64,000 bases of DNA, from NCBI GenBank assembly GCA_027492915.1, contig JAPUDW010000327.1, positions 92,366-156,365 on the forward strand. Reading direction: 5' to 3'. Position numbers and translations under genes: made by a program. This DNA comes from Bacteroidota bacterium (GTDB lineage: Bacteria; Chloroflexota; Anaerolineae; Aggregatilineales; Phototrophicaceae). How positions within the stretch are numbered: position 1 is the first letter of the stretch; each line of letters opens with the position of its first letter. Under the pieces are notes generated by a model. The model was not told the origin of the DNA. It saw only the letters and a program-made list of their open reading frames with translations, and did not search any database. Below, in pieces: positions 42,275-51,670 of the stretch.

Positions 42275-43858
42275 ATGGCGACGGTTGTCACTGAAACAGA
42301 TCACAGTTTAAAGAATGACATTGCTAATTTCGCAGTGCAAGCTATACAATTTTTTCGACATTACGCACCAATGATAATTATTGTATTTGGCATTCTGATC
42401 CGACTTCCACTGACCTTTTTGCCCCTTACCTATAGTGCAACCGATACATGGCGACAAGCCGATACGGCATCAATCGCGCATAACTTTGTGGATGGCGGCA
42501 ACATTCTATATCCTCAGATTGATTGGGGAGGGACTGGGCCGGGTTACGTCGAAGCAGAGTTCCAACTCTTTCCGTTCATTGTTTCAAAATTATATAAGTG
42601 GTTTGGAGAGCAAGTTGGCCTAGGTCGTTTAGTGGCACTAGTGTTTACAACAGGTGCTTTCATATTTTTCTATTTGCTGGCACGTCGAATAGTCGCACCA
42701 AAGGCTGCTCTTTGGGCACTATTTTTCTTGGTTGTATCACCGCTATCCATCCGATACAGCGTGGCATTCATGCCCGAGGCAACTGTTTTCTTTTTCTATA
42801 TAAGCGCACTTTATTTTTTCGACAAGTGGTTAGAAAAGGAAACGCTTACACTCCTTCTCGCATCTGGTGTATGTACTGCATTTGCGATTCTCGTTAAACC
42901 CACCTCGATTCACATAGGATTGATATTCCTGCTCTTAGTCTTAATCCGTCATCGTTTAGGGGTCTTTAAGCGTCTTGATTTATGGTTGTTTGCCATTGTC
43001 AGTTTGCTTCCCAGTATCCTGTGGTACTTACATGCCCGCAATCTTTACCTTGAATATGGGAACACTTTTGGCGTAATTTCAGGTGGCGATAGCAAACTAG
43101 GTAACTTCAGCTATTGGCTTAGACCCGGCTTTTACCTAAATCTTGCGCGGCTCGATTTTAAATGGATATTCGCAGCAACAGGAATCATACCCTTTCTAAT
43201 TGGTCTAGGAATAGTGATCCGAAAACGCCAACTGCTGCTTCTGATTTTTGGGATTATTGTCATTCCTATTTATTACATGATTGTTGCCCGTTATGCACAG
43301 GCAGAATGGGGAATTCAGTATCACATTTATGCGTTGCCCTATGCGGCAATTGGGGTCGGATTAGGTTTGGAATGGTTATTTGAGCAGCTTAACAAGCGAG
43401 TCTCAATTCGCGCATTTATCCGTTCACCATATATTTTAGTAGGTGTCGCAACTCTTGCTTTTATGGCGATAATTTCGCTTCGGATTTATCGAAGCGAATT
43501 GTTAGTGCCTGTTGCACAACCGCTTGCGGAATGCGCCAAATCGGTTGCTTATCTTGTGCCTGAAGATTCTCGTATCATAGTTGGTACTGAGTCTGTCGCT
43601 AATGAGAATGGCACTCCAAATAACTATCAAGAACCAAATATATTCTTTTACAGCCATCGCTATGGCTGGAGTCTACCTGCTGATTGGTACACACCTGAAA
43701 AGGTTGAGGAATTCCGGCGGGATGGTGCTGCTTATCTCATTGTGCCTGATGACCATATCGTGCCAGCATTAACAGATTACCTTGGAGAAAATGCCACACA
43801 GATTGGACCCGGTGTTGAATCAAGATGCGGCATATACGAGTTCAAGAAAAACGCTTGA
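42275..43858 (+). CDS. GT39-family membrane glycosyltransferase (PMT_2/ArnT-like)
   Basis: A 527-residue polytopic enzyme with about ten membrane helices. The first outside loop has DTWRQADTASIA, the Asp-bearing catalytic loop typical of lipid-phosphate-sugar-using transferases of the PMT_2/ArnT group, followed by a GPGYVEAEFQLFPFI segment. The C-terminal 110 residues form a soluble outside domain. It would move a sugar from a polyprenyl carrier to a protein or lipid at the outer face. No sugar-activation gene is next to it, so its acceptor is unknown. The palindrome upstream suggests copper control of a surface modification. Confidence 0.8.
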   Translation: MATVVTETDHSLKNDIANFAVQAIQFFRHYAPMIIIVFGILIRLPLTFLPLTYSATDTWRQADTASIAHNFVDGGNILYPQIDWGGTGPGYVEAEFQLFPFIVSKLYKWFGEQVGLGRLVALVFTTGAFIFFYLLARRIVAPKAALWALFFLVVSPLSIRYSVAFMPEATVFFFYISALYFFDKWLEKETLTLLLASGVCTAFAILVKPTSIHIGLIFLLLVLIRHRLGVFKRLDLWLFAIVSLLPSILWYLHARNLYLEYGNTFGVISGGDSKLGNFSYWLRPGFYLNLARLDFKWIFAATGIIPFLIGLGIVIRKRQLLLLIFGIIVIPIYYMIVARYAQAEWGIQYHIYALPYAAIGVGLGLEWLFEQLNKRVSIRAFIRSPYILVGVATLAFMAIISLRIYRSELLVPVAQPLAECAKSVAYLVPEDSRIIVGTESVANENGTPNNYQEPNIFFYSHRYGWSLPADWYTPEKVEEFRRDGAAYLIVPDDHIVPALTDYLGENATQIGPGVESRCGIYEFKKNA

Positions 43859-43883
43859 ATTACAGTGGAGAGATAATCGAATC

Positions 43884-44519
43884 ATGATACGGATTTTATT
43901 AGCTGAAGATCATAAAATTGTTCGTCAGGGGACCCGCCTCTATTTGGAAAGCATGGGAGTAGAAGTGGCAGGCGAGGCTACAACGGGCCGAGAAGCCGTT
44001 GATATGGCACGCTCACTGAAGCCAGATGTGATAATCATGGATATTCATATGCCTGAACTCACTGGTATTGAGGCAACACGCCGCATCCTTCACGAGAACA
44101 GGGACATTCGTATTCTGGTGCTGACGGCTTACGATAATCCGGTTTATGTTCATGCGCTGCTAGATGCTGGCGCTGATGGCTTTGTTCTGAAAACAGCAGA
44201 ATTATCAGAACTTTATCAAGCCCTGATTGAAGTTTCTAGTGGCCGCACAGCATTTGATCCCCAAGTTGTTGAAAAGGCCAATCAAAGTTATCAGCCGTTA
44301 GTTGAAAGCTTGACTGAAAGAGAAATAGCCGTCCTTACTCAAGCCGCACACGGTTTAACCAATAAGGAAATTGGAAAGTCTCTGTTCATTTCAGACCGTA
44401 CCGTTCAAGGACATCTTCAGAACATCTATCAAAAACTTGGTGTGGGTACACGCACTGAAGCCGTTACAATGGGTCTCGGTCGGGGCTTAATTCATCTGAA
44501 TGAGGATTTACCACTATGA
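43884..44519 (+). CDS. NarL/LuxR-family response regulator
   Basis: A 211-residue regulator. The receiver has acidic EDH near residue 8, the phospho-acceptor Asp53 (IMDIHMPELTG) and a conserved Lys in FVLKTAEL. A LuxR-type helix-turn-helix (LTEREIAVLTQAAHGLTNKEIG, then SDRTVQGHLQNIY) follows. I start at ATG 43884, 25 bp after the GT39 stop; frames upstream overlap GT39. Its stop overlaps the kinase start by ATGA. It is the partner of the YHS-domain kinase. NarL-type regulators bind inverted or direct repeats; the copper palindromes are candidate targets. Confidence 0.87.
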   Translation: MIRILLAEDHKIVRQGTRLYLESMGVEVAGEATTGREAVDMARSLKPDVIIMDIHMPELTGIEATRRILHENRDIRILVLTAYDNPVYVHALLDAGADGFVLKTAELSELYQALIEVSSGRTAFDPQVVEKANQSYQPLVESLTEREIAVLTQAAHGLTNKEIGKSLFISDRTVQGHLQNIYQKLGVGTRTEAVTMGLGRGLIHLNEDLPL

Positions 44520-45583
44520 CCGAACCTTTATGGTTGTGTGCGTTTCTGCTTGTCATGCTATTTGTAGTCAATACTTGGCTTATCTGGCGAGTATTAGGCC
44601 CATTACACCGCTTGGCTGGGCAAGCGGAGCGTCTTACACAAGGGGACTTAGTCTCTCTTGAATTGACTTGCGGTGGCATTTCTGAAATTGATGCACTACG
44701 TCGCTCGATGATGGCGATGGTAGGACATGTACGCCGTTCACAAGAACAAAGCCATCTTTATGCGGGTGTATTAACCAATGGTCAGGAAGCCGAGCGCACA
44801 CGAATAGCACGTGAACTGCATGATGAAACGGTTCAACTGTTTATTGCTATCGCCCAAGAAACAGACCTAACGCGCTCGCTGGTTGAGAAACATCCTACAA
44901 AAGCGATTGAAATGCTGAAGACTATACGGAATCAAGCAACCGACGCTGTGGATAATTTACGCCATCTGATTGCTGATTTAAGACCCCCTGCATTGGAAGA
45001 ACTCGGATTAGTAGCGGCATTAAAAATGCTGGCAGAGAATCCATCTCATGCCACAATCAATGTCGAAGTTGAAGGGGTCGAACGTCGGCTAAAAGAGAAA
45101 TACGAACTCGCTTTATTTCGCTGCGCTCAGGAGGCCGTCAACAACGCTCAACATCACAGCACAGCGAACGATATTCTCATCAAAGTAACTTACCAACCGG
45201 ATCAAATTCTGCTTACAGTTGAAGATAATGGAACGGGCTTTAGTGTACCATCTGATTTCAGTTGTTTAGCCTCCAAGGGGCATTATGGTTTACTTGGAAT
45301 CCATGAACGGGTTCAAAGTTTAAACGGCACACTTCAGATGAGCAGTCGACAAAACACAGGTACACAACTCAAAATCGCGATCCCCTGTCTTGAAGAGGAT
45401 CAGCCAGAGAATACTGTTCACGATCCTGTTTGCAATGCTGTGATTAAACCTCATCAAGCTTATGCACATGTTCAATATAAAGGTAAATCCTTCTATTTTT
45501 GTTGTCCGGTATGCCAAGGGGCGTTTCAGAAAAATCCCACGATTTATGTACAGAGTGGTGAGCAACTAGTACAGGAAAATTAG
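44516..45583 (+). CDS. NarL-type histidine kinase with a C-terminal YHS metal-binding domain
   Basis: A 355-residue kinase. One helix at the extreme N-terminus (about 3-24) is followed by a HAMP-like segment, the HisKA_3 motif RTRIARELHDETVQ, and an ATPase domain with FRCAQEAVNNAQHH, VEDNGTGFS and GHYGLLGIHERV. The last 53 residues (from 303) form a YHS domain: DPVCNAVI (Cys306), FYFCCPVC (Cys329, Cys330, Cys333) and FQKNPTIY. YHS/TRASH domains bind soft metals. There is no outside sensor domain, so sensing through the cytoplasmic YHS domain is the simplest model. The gene is coupled to the regulator by ATGA. Confidence 0.85.
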   Translation: MTEPLWLCAFLLVMLFVVNTWLIWRVLGPLHRLAGQAERLTQGDLVSLELTCGGISEIDALRRSMMAMVGHVRRSQEQSHLYAGVLTNGQEAERTRIARELHDETVQLFIAIAQETDLTRSLVEKHPTKAIEMLKTIRNQATDAVDNLRHLIADLRPPALEELGLVAALKMLAENPSHATINVEVEGVERRLKEKYELALFRCAQEAVNNAQHHSTANDILIKVTYQPDQILLTVEDNGTGFSVPSDFSCLASKGHYGLLGIHERVQSLNGTLQMSSRQNTGTQLKIAIPCLEEDQPENTVHDPVCNAVIKPHQAYAHVQYKGKSFYFCCPVCQGAFQKNPTIYVQSGEQLVQEN

Positions 45584-45641
45584 ATATTTGACATGCCACA
45601 GGTCAGATATGTGACCGCGACATTCGGAAGTCATGTATATT

Positions 45642-45655
45642 TCGACTAAAGTCGA
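45642..45655. promoter_or_regulatory. Palindrome upstream of the PaaK-like gene
   Basis: TCGACT-AA-AGTCGA, a perfect 14-bp inverted repeat in the 159-bp gap after the kinase gene. It may be an operator for the PaaK-like gene, 88 bp downstream; the binding protein is unknown. Confidence 0.35.
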
Positions 45656-45742
45656 TGTGCCGCATCTGATTGATATGGTGACCGAAACAGGCGACAATCG
45701 GAACACATATAAGGCTGCGCTTTTCGAGACAGGAGCTGCATG

Positions 45743-47143
45743 ATGAGTATAGCAACGATCTTGACAGTGTTAACGACTCTACGCCAACTGCGACAGCGTG
45801 AATATTGGACCCGCGAACAATTGGAGACAAATCAGACTCAGGCGTTGAGCCAGCTTCGAGAGTGTGTCTATAAACACTCGCCGTTTTATCAGCAGTTTCA
45901 CCAAGGGTTGATGGATCGCCCACTGCATGAGCTTCCCATACTGACGAAAACCATGATGATGGAACATTTTGACGACCTCGTGACAGATCGCCAAATTCGC
46001 CTAAAGGACATTCGAACGCATATGACCGCACTGCAAGGCGATCAGCATTACCTGGATCGTTACTGGGTCACGGCGACTTCGGGCAGCACCGGGCAACCCG
46101 GTATTTTCCTGTTTAATCGCGCTGAATGGGCAACGGTCATTGCCTCGTTTGCGCGCGGTCAGGACTGGGGAGGTCTCAAGGTAGATTTGCGGCATCGTCG
46201 GAAAATGGCTATGGTCTCATCCACTGCTTCCCTGCATATGTCGTCCCGCGTCGGCTTGACCGTTCAAAGTCCCTGGATTTCAACGCTGCGATTAGCGGCT
46301 GCGGAACCCCTTCCAACCATCGTCCAGCAGCTCAACGACTTCCAGCCCGATATTCTCGTCGCCTACGCTTCAATGGCACGCATTTTGGCAGAGGAGCAGC
46401 ACGCCAGACGGCTTCAGATTAAACCCACTGTCATTTTCACCAGTTCAGAAGTGCTGACTGATGAAACGCGGCGGCGCGTGGAAGATGCTTGGGGCAAAGT
46501 CCTCTTCAACCAATATGCTGCCACTGAGAGTGGTGGACTAGCAGCAGAACGAAGTGACCATCGTGGGTTGTATCTGTTTGAAGATCTTGTCATTTTTGAG
46601 GTCGTGGATGCAGAAAACCGACCGGTGCTGCCCGGTCAATACGGGGACAAGGTGCTGCTTACAGCGCTCTTTAAGCGCACACAACCGCTGATCCGCTACG
46701 AGCTGCACGACAGTGTACGGCTGGCATTAGAACCCAATGTATCGGCGTCGCCTTTCGCCTTGATTGACGGCATTCAGGGGCGTACAGAAGATATCCTCTA
46801 CCTTCCCAGCCTTGCCGGAGGGGAGATTGCAGTCCATCCCAACATCTTTCATCAGATCATGGATACAGTGCCCGCAAATGGCTGGCAGGTCGTTCAAGGA
46901 GCCGATGGACTGACACTGCTCCTCAGCGGTCTCCGTGAAACCTTTGAGGACGACACACTGGTGAGCCAGGTGCGCAATGCTTTGACCCAACAAGGTATTG
47001 TTGTACCCACCATAGCCGTGCAGCGGGTGACTGCCATTCCTAAGGGCGCAGGTGGGAAAGCGCCGCTCATCAAGTCGAACCGCACCCCCGCTCCCACTAT
47101 CGAGAACCCCTTGCCAGACTCACATGAGGAAACGTCGTCATGA
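45743..47143 (+). CDS. PaaK/CapK-like AMP-forming acyl-CoA ligase family protein
   Basis: A 466-residue cytoplasmic enzyme of the adenylate-forming superfamily, phenylacetate-CoA ligase branch. The phosphate-binding loop is ATSGSTGQPG, followed by VYKHSPFYQ-type N-terminal sequence typical of PaaK, QYAATESGGLAAE (motif A5), QPLIRYELHD and a C-terminal GRTEDI loop. It would activate an aromatic or other acid as acyl-AMP; the substrate is unknown. ATG 45743 is the better of two adjacent ATGs given AGGAG at 45731. It is coupled by ATGA to a small membrane protein. The base composition is more GC-rich than the metal regions, suggesting a change of history here. Confidence 0.78.
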   Translation: MSIATILTVLTTLRQLRQREYWTREQLETNQTQALSQLRECVYKHSPFYQQFHQGLMDRPLHELPILTKTMMMEHFDDLVTDRQIRLKDIRTHMTALQGDQHYLDRYWVTATSGSTGQPGIFLFNRAEWATVIASFARGQDWGGLKVDLRHRRKMAMVSSTASLHMSSRVGLTVQSPWISTLRLAAAEPLPTIVQQLNDFQPDILVAYASMARILAEEQHARRLQIKPTVIFTSSEVLTDETRRRVEDAWGKVLFNQYAATESGGLAAERSDHRGLYLFEDLVIFEVVDAENRPVLPGQYGDKVLLTALFKRTQPLIRYELHDSVRLALEPNVSASPFALIDGIQGRTEDILYLPSLAGGEIAVHPNIFHQIMDTVPANGWQVVQGADGLTLLLSGLRETFEDDTLVSQVRNALTQQGIVVPTIAVQRVTAIPKGAGGKAPLIKSNRTPAPTIENPLPDSHEETSS

Positions 47144-47559
47144 ATTTTAAGCCTTACTCTTCGACTCTACTGACGGTGTGCGGGATCATCTTGATGGGAA
47201 TAGGCCTCTACTTTGCGCTCATTCGTCCCGAATTGTTGCCCGAAGATTTCCGATATATGGTGTTATCTCCAGAGCAGCTTCAAGTGACAGCACCCGGTCT
47301 TCTCAACTGGTTAGACAAGGTGTTTTGGGTCATGGGATGCTATGTGTTTACGACGGGTCTCTTGACCAGTTACCTTGCACAGACGGCGTTTCGGGATCGT
47401 CGGCGAGGGATTTTGAGTGTCGTTGGGTTGGCGGGAGTGTTCTCAATCGGTTTGATGGTGTTTATAAACTTTCTAATCGATTCGGATTTCAAATGGCCGT
47501 TAGTCATCATCGCCGCTTTTTGGTTAACTGCAATGGGACTTTTTCTGCGACAAAAATGA
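47140..47559 (+). CDS. Four-helix membrane protein, unknown
   Basis: A 139-residue protein with four hydrophobic helices (LLTVCGIILMGIGLYFALI, VFWVMGCYVFTTGLLTSYL, ILSVVGLAGVFSIGLMVFI, LVIIAAFWLTAMGLF) and short loops. I do not recognise a family or catalytic motif. Its start overlaps the stop of the PaaK-like gene, so the two are translated together and may form a functional pair, for example an activating enzyme and a membrane component. The 225 bp after it, convergent with pdxR, show no clear terminator. Confidence 0.7.
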   Translation: MNFKPYSSTLLTVCGIILMGIGLYFALIRPELLPEDFRYMVLSPEQLQVTAPGLLNWLDKVFWVMGCYVFTTGLLTSYLAQTAFRDRRRGILSVVGLAGVFSIGLMVFINFLIDSDFKWPLVIIAAFWLTAMGLFLRQK

Positions 47560-47784
47560 ATCAATCCTAGGCATATTGTTCATCAAGTATTACCAATCTG
47601 AGGTAAGAGTATGTTGGTGAAGACCCCGTTTGTGGGATAGAAATCGATCTCAAGGAATCTACCGGAATATCGAACCATCAGGGACAATCCTACTATTGCT
47701 GTTGACCTGTCTGCTACGGGCGTTCCAAAACTTCTATTATGGTATGTAGAGAGTGCTGCAACCGATGCCGGTAGAATAGCTAAG

Positions 47785-49206
47785 CTAACATGCCAACCAT
47801 GCTGTCCACAAGCGGCGTATGCCCTCTTCCAAAACGGGAGGCGCGTAGCTGGTGAAGTTTAGGCGCAGATGACACGGCCAACTGGCATTCGGCGAAAAGC
47901 TCGCCCCGATGGCAAAATCCACGCCCAAATCGACTGCTTTTTGCAGAAGTTCAACTGCCGTCGGGCCAGTGGATGGGATTTCGATCCAGATGTACAAGCC
48001 GCCCATCGGTGTCGTCCATGACCACTTGCCGCTGGCATATCGTTTCAGCGCGGCCAACAGCGCATCACGGCGGTGTTTGCAGGCATGGCGCACCACTTCG
48101 AGATGCGCGTTTAGCTGCCCGCTGCGGAGCAGTTCGGTCATGGCACGCTGGTTCAGCCCCGGCGTACATACATCGGCGGCCTGCTTCACCCGGCTAATGC
48201 GGGTATACAACTGTGGGCTGCTGATCAAATAGCCGATGCGCGTACCGGGTACCACCGTCTTTGAAAATCCACTGGCATACAAAACCATTCCGGTTTCATC
48301 CAGCGCCCGCAGTGATGGCAGCCCTGCATCCTCATAATCAAAACCGTCGTATACACCGTCTTCCAAAATGGGCAGTTGATAAGTCGCCGCCAGAGACAGT
48401 AGCTGCCGCCGCTGCCGCATCGACAGTACCGCGCCAGTTGGATTGAGGAAGGTGGTCATCAGATAGAAAAGGTGCGGATGCCGTTCGCGAATAATCGCTT
48501 CGAGACTGGTCAAATCAATCCCTTGATCTGACCAGGGAATGGTGATCAATTCCAGATTGCGCGTGCGGGCAATGTCGATCAATCCGATATAGGTTGGGTC
48601 GGTCGTCAACAAGATACCGTTGGGCGGAACCAGCGACTGCACCGCCAGATCAATCGCTTGCTGGCAGCCGCCTGTCACCAATACTTCATCGGTCTTGACG
48701 TTCATGCCACGTGAATGGAGTTGGTCTGCAATCGCGCGCCGCAGCGGCTTATAACCTTCGGTCGGTTCATAACCCAGTGCTGCCCCTGCATCCCGATCCA
48801 GCACTGCATTTAAGGCGCGGCGCATGGCTTCAACCGGCATGAAGTCCAGCGGCAAGCTGCCGACGCTCAAGCTAATCAGCGATGGGAATTCCTGATTGTC
48901 GGATACATTCGATGCCGCCGATGGCATGAAATCACCATCACTCAGCATCCAGTCGGCGTACACGGTCGGGAGCTTATCGACCACGAAAAGCCCCCGCCGT
49001 TCGCGACTGACAATCAACCCGGCGTTTTCAAGGGCGCTGTAGGCGTTGACGACACTGGTACGGCTGATGTCCAGTTCCTCTGCCAGCGCACGACTCGCCG
49101 GAAGCCGTTTTCCGGCTTTCATGGCTCCGCTGAGAATCTGTTCCTTAAAGTAATTGAAAAGCTGCTGATACAGCGTTTCCGGCACATCACGGTTGAGCGT
49201 AATCAT
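47785..49206 (-). CDS. pdxR: MocR/GntR-aminotransferase regulator of vitamin B6 genes
   Basis: A 473-residue regulator. Residues 1-75 are a GntR winged helix (YQQLFNYFKEQILSG, LPASRALAEELDISRTSVVNAY), and the remainder is a fold-type I aminotransferase domain with the PLP lysine in ASGFSKTVVPGTRIGY. MocR proteins of the PdxR type activate pdxST when PLP is low. It lies directly downstream of pdxS and pdxT on the same strand and overlaps the end of pdxT by 20 bp, an arrangement that supports the PdxR role and autoregulation. The sequence is GC-richer than the metal regions. Confidence 0.85.
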   Translation of the reverse strand: MITLNRDVPETLYQQLFNYFKEQILSGAMKAGKRLPASRALAEELDISRTSVVNAYSALENAGLIVSRERRGLFVVDKLPTVYADWMLSDGDFMPSAASNVSDNQEFPSLISLSVGSLPLDFMPVEAMRRALNAVLDRDAGAALGYEPTEGYKPLRRAIADQLHSRGMNVKTDEVLVTGGCQQAIDLAVQSLVPPNGILLTTDPTYIGLIDIARTRNLELITIPWSDQGIDLTSLEAIIRERHPHLFYLMTTFLNPTGAVLSMRQRRQLLSLAATYQLPILEDGVYDGFDYEDAGLPSLRALDETGMVLYASGFSKTVVPGTRIGYLISSPQLYTRISRVKQAADVCTPGLNQRAMTELLRSGQLNAHLEVVRHACKHRRDALLAALKRYASGKWSWTTPMGGLYIWIEIPSTGPTAVELLQKAVDLGVDFAIGASFSPNASWPCHLRLNFTSYAPPVLEEGIRRLWTAWLAC

Positions 49207-49768
49207 AGCGCTCGATCATTTTCAGGAAACGCCGATGAAAGCCTAAATCGTCGGTCAGTTCAGGGTGGAACGAGGTCGCCAGCAGATGCCCTTGTTGAGC
49301 TGCTACAATCCGCCCATCGTCCAGCGTGGCGAGTATATCGACACCCGCTCCGACGGATACTATCAACGGCGCACGGATGAACACCGCTTCATAACTTTCG
49401 TCGTCAATATGCAGCGTCGTCACAAAGCTGTTGATCTGCCGTCCGAAGGCGTTGCGTTCCACCGTAATGTCCATCACGCCTAAATGCGCGGCCTGACCCA
49501 CAATTGCCTTTGCCAGCATGATTGCTCCGGCGCATGTTCCCCATGTCGGATGCTTGTCTGAGAATGTACGCAGTGGTTCCATTAAGCCATACATATCCGC
49601 CAATTTCCGCAGCGTCGTGCTTTCGCCGCCGGGGATAATCAGCCCATCTAAACCGTCGAGCTGCTGCGGAAGCCGTACCTCGACGGCCTCCGCGCCCACA
49701 CCCTGTATCGCCTTTTTATGCTCGGCGAAATCGCCTTGGAGCGCCAATACACCGATGCGCTTCACCAT
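49187..49768 (-). CDS. pdxT: Pyridoxal 5'-phosphate synthase glutaminase subunit
   Basis: A 193-residue class I glutamine amidotransferase that releases ammonia for PdxS. The active-site triad is visible: Cys79 in GTCAGAI, His168 and Glu170 in SFHPEL. The PGGEST block (47-52) and the [10 protein letters not shown]-terminus are typical of PdxT. It overlaps the end of pdxS by 7 bp, so the two subunits are made together, as expected for a complex of 12 PdxS and 12 PdxT. Confidence 0.94.
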   Translation of the reverse strand: MVKRIGVLALQGDFAEHKKAIQGVGAEAVEVRLPQQLDGLDGLIIPGGESTTLRKLADMYGLMEPLRTFSDKHPTWGTCAGAIMLAKAIVGQAAHLGVMDITVERNAFGRQINSFVTTLHIDDESYEAVFIRAPLIVSVGAGVDILATLDDGRIVAAQQGHLLATSFHPELTDDLGFHRRFLKMIERYDYAQP

Positions 49769-50697
49769 CCACGCCCCGCCATCCGTTGTGAATCCGGTAA
49801 ACTGCTTACGTTAATCCCCACCATTGCCTCGCCTAGATTACGGCTAGCTTCCACCAACAACTTCGGATCATTGAAGTGTGTGGTGGCCTTCACAATCGCT
49901 GCCGCACGTTTGGCCGGATCGCCACTCTTGAAAATGCCGCTGCCCACGAACACACCATCCACCCCAAGCTGCATCATCAAGGCGGCGTCCGCAGGAGTTG
50001 CCACGCCACCCGCCGCGAAATTGACCACCGGTAAGCGACCGAGTTTGGCGGTTTCCACCACCAGAGCATACGGCGCACCAATTTCTTTTGCAAATGTGAA
50101 CAGTTCGTCTTCGTCCATGCTGGTCAAACGGCGAATTTCGGAATGTACCTGTCGGGCATGGCGAACCGCCTCGACCACATCACCGGTACCGGCCTCTCCT
50201 TTAGTGCGGATCATAGCCGCGCCTTCGCTGATACGGCGTAGGGCCTCGCCCAGATTGCGGCAGCCACACACAAACGGCACTTGGAACTTATGCTTGTTGA
50301 CGTGGTTGGCTTCATCAGCAGGAGTCAAGACTTCGCTTTCATCAATATAATCAATGCCCAAGGCTTGTAGAATTTGTGCCTCCACGATGTGACCAATGCG
50401 GCATTTCGCCATCACCGGAATTGAGACGGCGCTCATAATGCTCTCAATCATATCGGGATCACTCATCCGCGCCACACCCCCTTGAGCGCGAATGTCGGCG
50501 GGTACACGTTCCAATGCCATAACTGCACACGCCCCCGCGTCTTCAGCAATTTTAGCCTGCTCCGGGGTGACGACATCCATAATTACGCCGCCCTTGAGCA
50601 TTTGCGCTAATCCACGCTTCAGCAAATGTGCTTGTTCAAGTGTGTCGGCGGCTTCTATCTTTTTTTCTGCTAAATGCGCCCCATTGTTTTTACTCAT
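49762..50697 (-). CDS. pdxS: Pyridoxal 5'-phosphate synthase subunit PdxS
   Basis: A 311-residue (beta/alpha)8 barrel making PLP from ribose 5-phosphate, glyceraldehyde 3-phosphate and ammonia. Highly conserved blocks include [58 protein letters not shown] and [11 protein letters not shown]; lysines in MAKCR and the GVIMD region are the imine-forming residues. ATG 50697 follows AAAAGGAA; ATG 50712 is also in frame. It is the first gene of pdxS-pdxT-pdxR, a core metabolic operon, and it marks the edge of a GC-richer block. Confidence 0.95.
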   Translation of the reverse strand: MSKNNGAHLAEKKIEAADTLEQAHLLKRGLAQMLKGGVIMDVVTPEQAKIAEDAGACAVMALERVPADIRAQGGVARMSDPDMIESIMSAVSIPVMAKCRIGHIVEAQILQALGIDYIDESEVLTPADEANHVNKHKFQVPFVCGCRNLGEALRRISEGAAMIRTKGEAGTGDVVEAVRHARQVHSEIRRLTSMDEDELFTFAKEIGAPYALVVETAKLGRLPVVNFAAGGVATPADAALMMQLGVDGVFVGSGIFKSGDPAKRAAAIVKATTHFNDPKLLVEASRNLGEAMVGINVSSLPDSQRMAGRGW

Positions 50698-50739
50698 GAT
50701 TTTCCTTTTCATAGACCTACATAGTGGATTAGTGAGCGT

Positions 50740-50788
50740 ATTGTAGGGGCTAAACTTTGGTATGTGATAAGGCCAGAAGATGCCAGAA
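50740..50788 (-). promoter_or_regulatory. Candidate pdxS promoter with MocR-type direct repeat
   Basis: On the minus strand a -10-like TACAAT (50740-50745) lies downstream of a direct repeat TTCTGGC-ATC-TTCTGGC (50772-50788), with no good -35 between them. A direct repeat just upstream of a weak -35 suits activation by PdxR. The site is inferred from position only. Confidence 0.38.
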
Positions 50789-50959
50789 ATCGGCTGTGGA
50801 AATCGTAAAACTTTCTATGCGGACAAATGTAGGACTTTGGTTCTATTGTTACAATATTCATAACTATGTATCTTTTGACATTACGAATTCTTCAAGTTAG
50901 ACAATTGTTTCGACCATTTTTCACAACCGTATAAAGTCGTAGTCAAGTGGTGAAATCCT

Positions 50960-51619
50960 ATGATATACAACATGTTCTGGCTTGAAAGCAACCTGCTGTT
51001 GGTGCCTATCCATCTTCCCATTGAGACCAAAAGATTGATCAATAATGTTGATGCACTGCTAGCTAATAAGTTGCCAAAACGCGACCCTAATCCTGCGATT
51101 TTAGTAGACGCTAATGAACTTCGTCCGCCGCTAAATGAGACAGCTCTAGAAGATTTCCAAACGGTGCTCATAAATCTAGAATCGCGAGGCTTGGTTGTCA
51201 TTTATGGCTTGCCAAGCCTCGTTGAGCAGTTGCTAAAACGCACGCTTTTCAGCCATCCGATTTCAAGGTACCCGGTGCACTTCGCAGCTAATCAAGATGA
51301 GGCCATCAAAATTATTCAGCAGCAGCAATCGATCAATATCGCTAAACAATTCAACATTTCTCCGTCTAGCCAAAAGTTGCCACAGGGCGAAAAAGCAAAA
51401 TTCCGTAATAGTCAAACGGAACACCTGTATAAGGCCTTTGTAAGCGATCCGGAGCGGTATCGTACTTGGCGTAAGCTCGTAAATAGTTTGTATGAGGATG
51501 GCGAAATTGCGTTTGAAACTGTGATGTTTGCCCAACTCCATCAATTGGGCGATACACACGATTTATCCATCGATTGGGATCAGGTAATTATGGCTTTATT
51601 GTACGAAACCGATGTGTGA
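50960..51619 (+). CDS. Hypothetical protein, possibly STAS-like at the N-terminus
   Basis: A 219-residue soluble protein. Residues 10-125 alternate strands and helices in a pattern reminiscent of STAS/anti-anti-sigma domains (AILVDANELRPPL, LINLESRGLVVIYGLPS, YPVHFAANQDEAIKII), but the key phospho-acceptor serine cannot be placed with confidence. The C-terminal 90 residues are helical with charged ends (EHLYKAFVSDPERYRTWRKL). I do not assign a function. It lies 51 bp before the LuxR-type regulator and may act with it. The base composition is distinctly more AT-rich than in the pdx genes upstream. Confidence 0.55.
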   Translation: MIYNMFWLESNLLLVPIHLPIETKRLINNVDALLANKLPKRDPNPAILVDANELRPPLNETALEDFQTVLINLESRGLVVIYGLPSLVEQLLKRTLFSHPISRYPVHFAANQDEAIKIIQQQQSINIAKQFNISPSSQKLPQGEKAKFRNSQTEHLYKAFVSDPERYRTWRKLVNSLYEDGEIAFETVMFAQLHQLGDTHDLSIDWDQVIMALLYETDV

Positions 51620-51670
51620 ATTCACGAATTCGGTTCTATGGCGACCCATATAAGAATTTAGAGGATATTT

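Noticed and set aside
50740-50760. GTAGGGGC near the pdxS promoter as another hairpin repeat
   Set aside because: The prefix is present but no inverted repeat follows.
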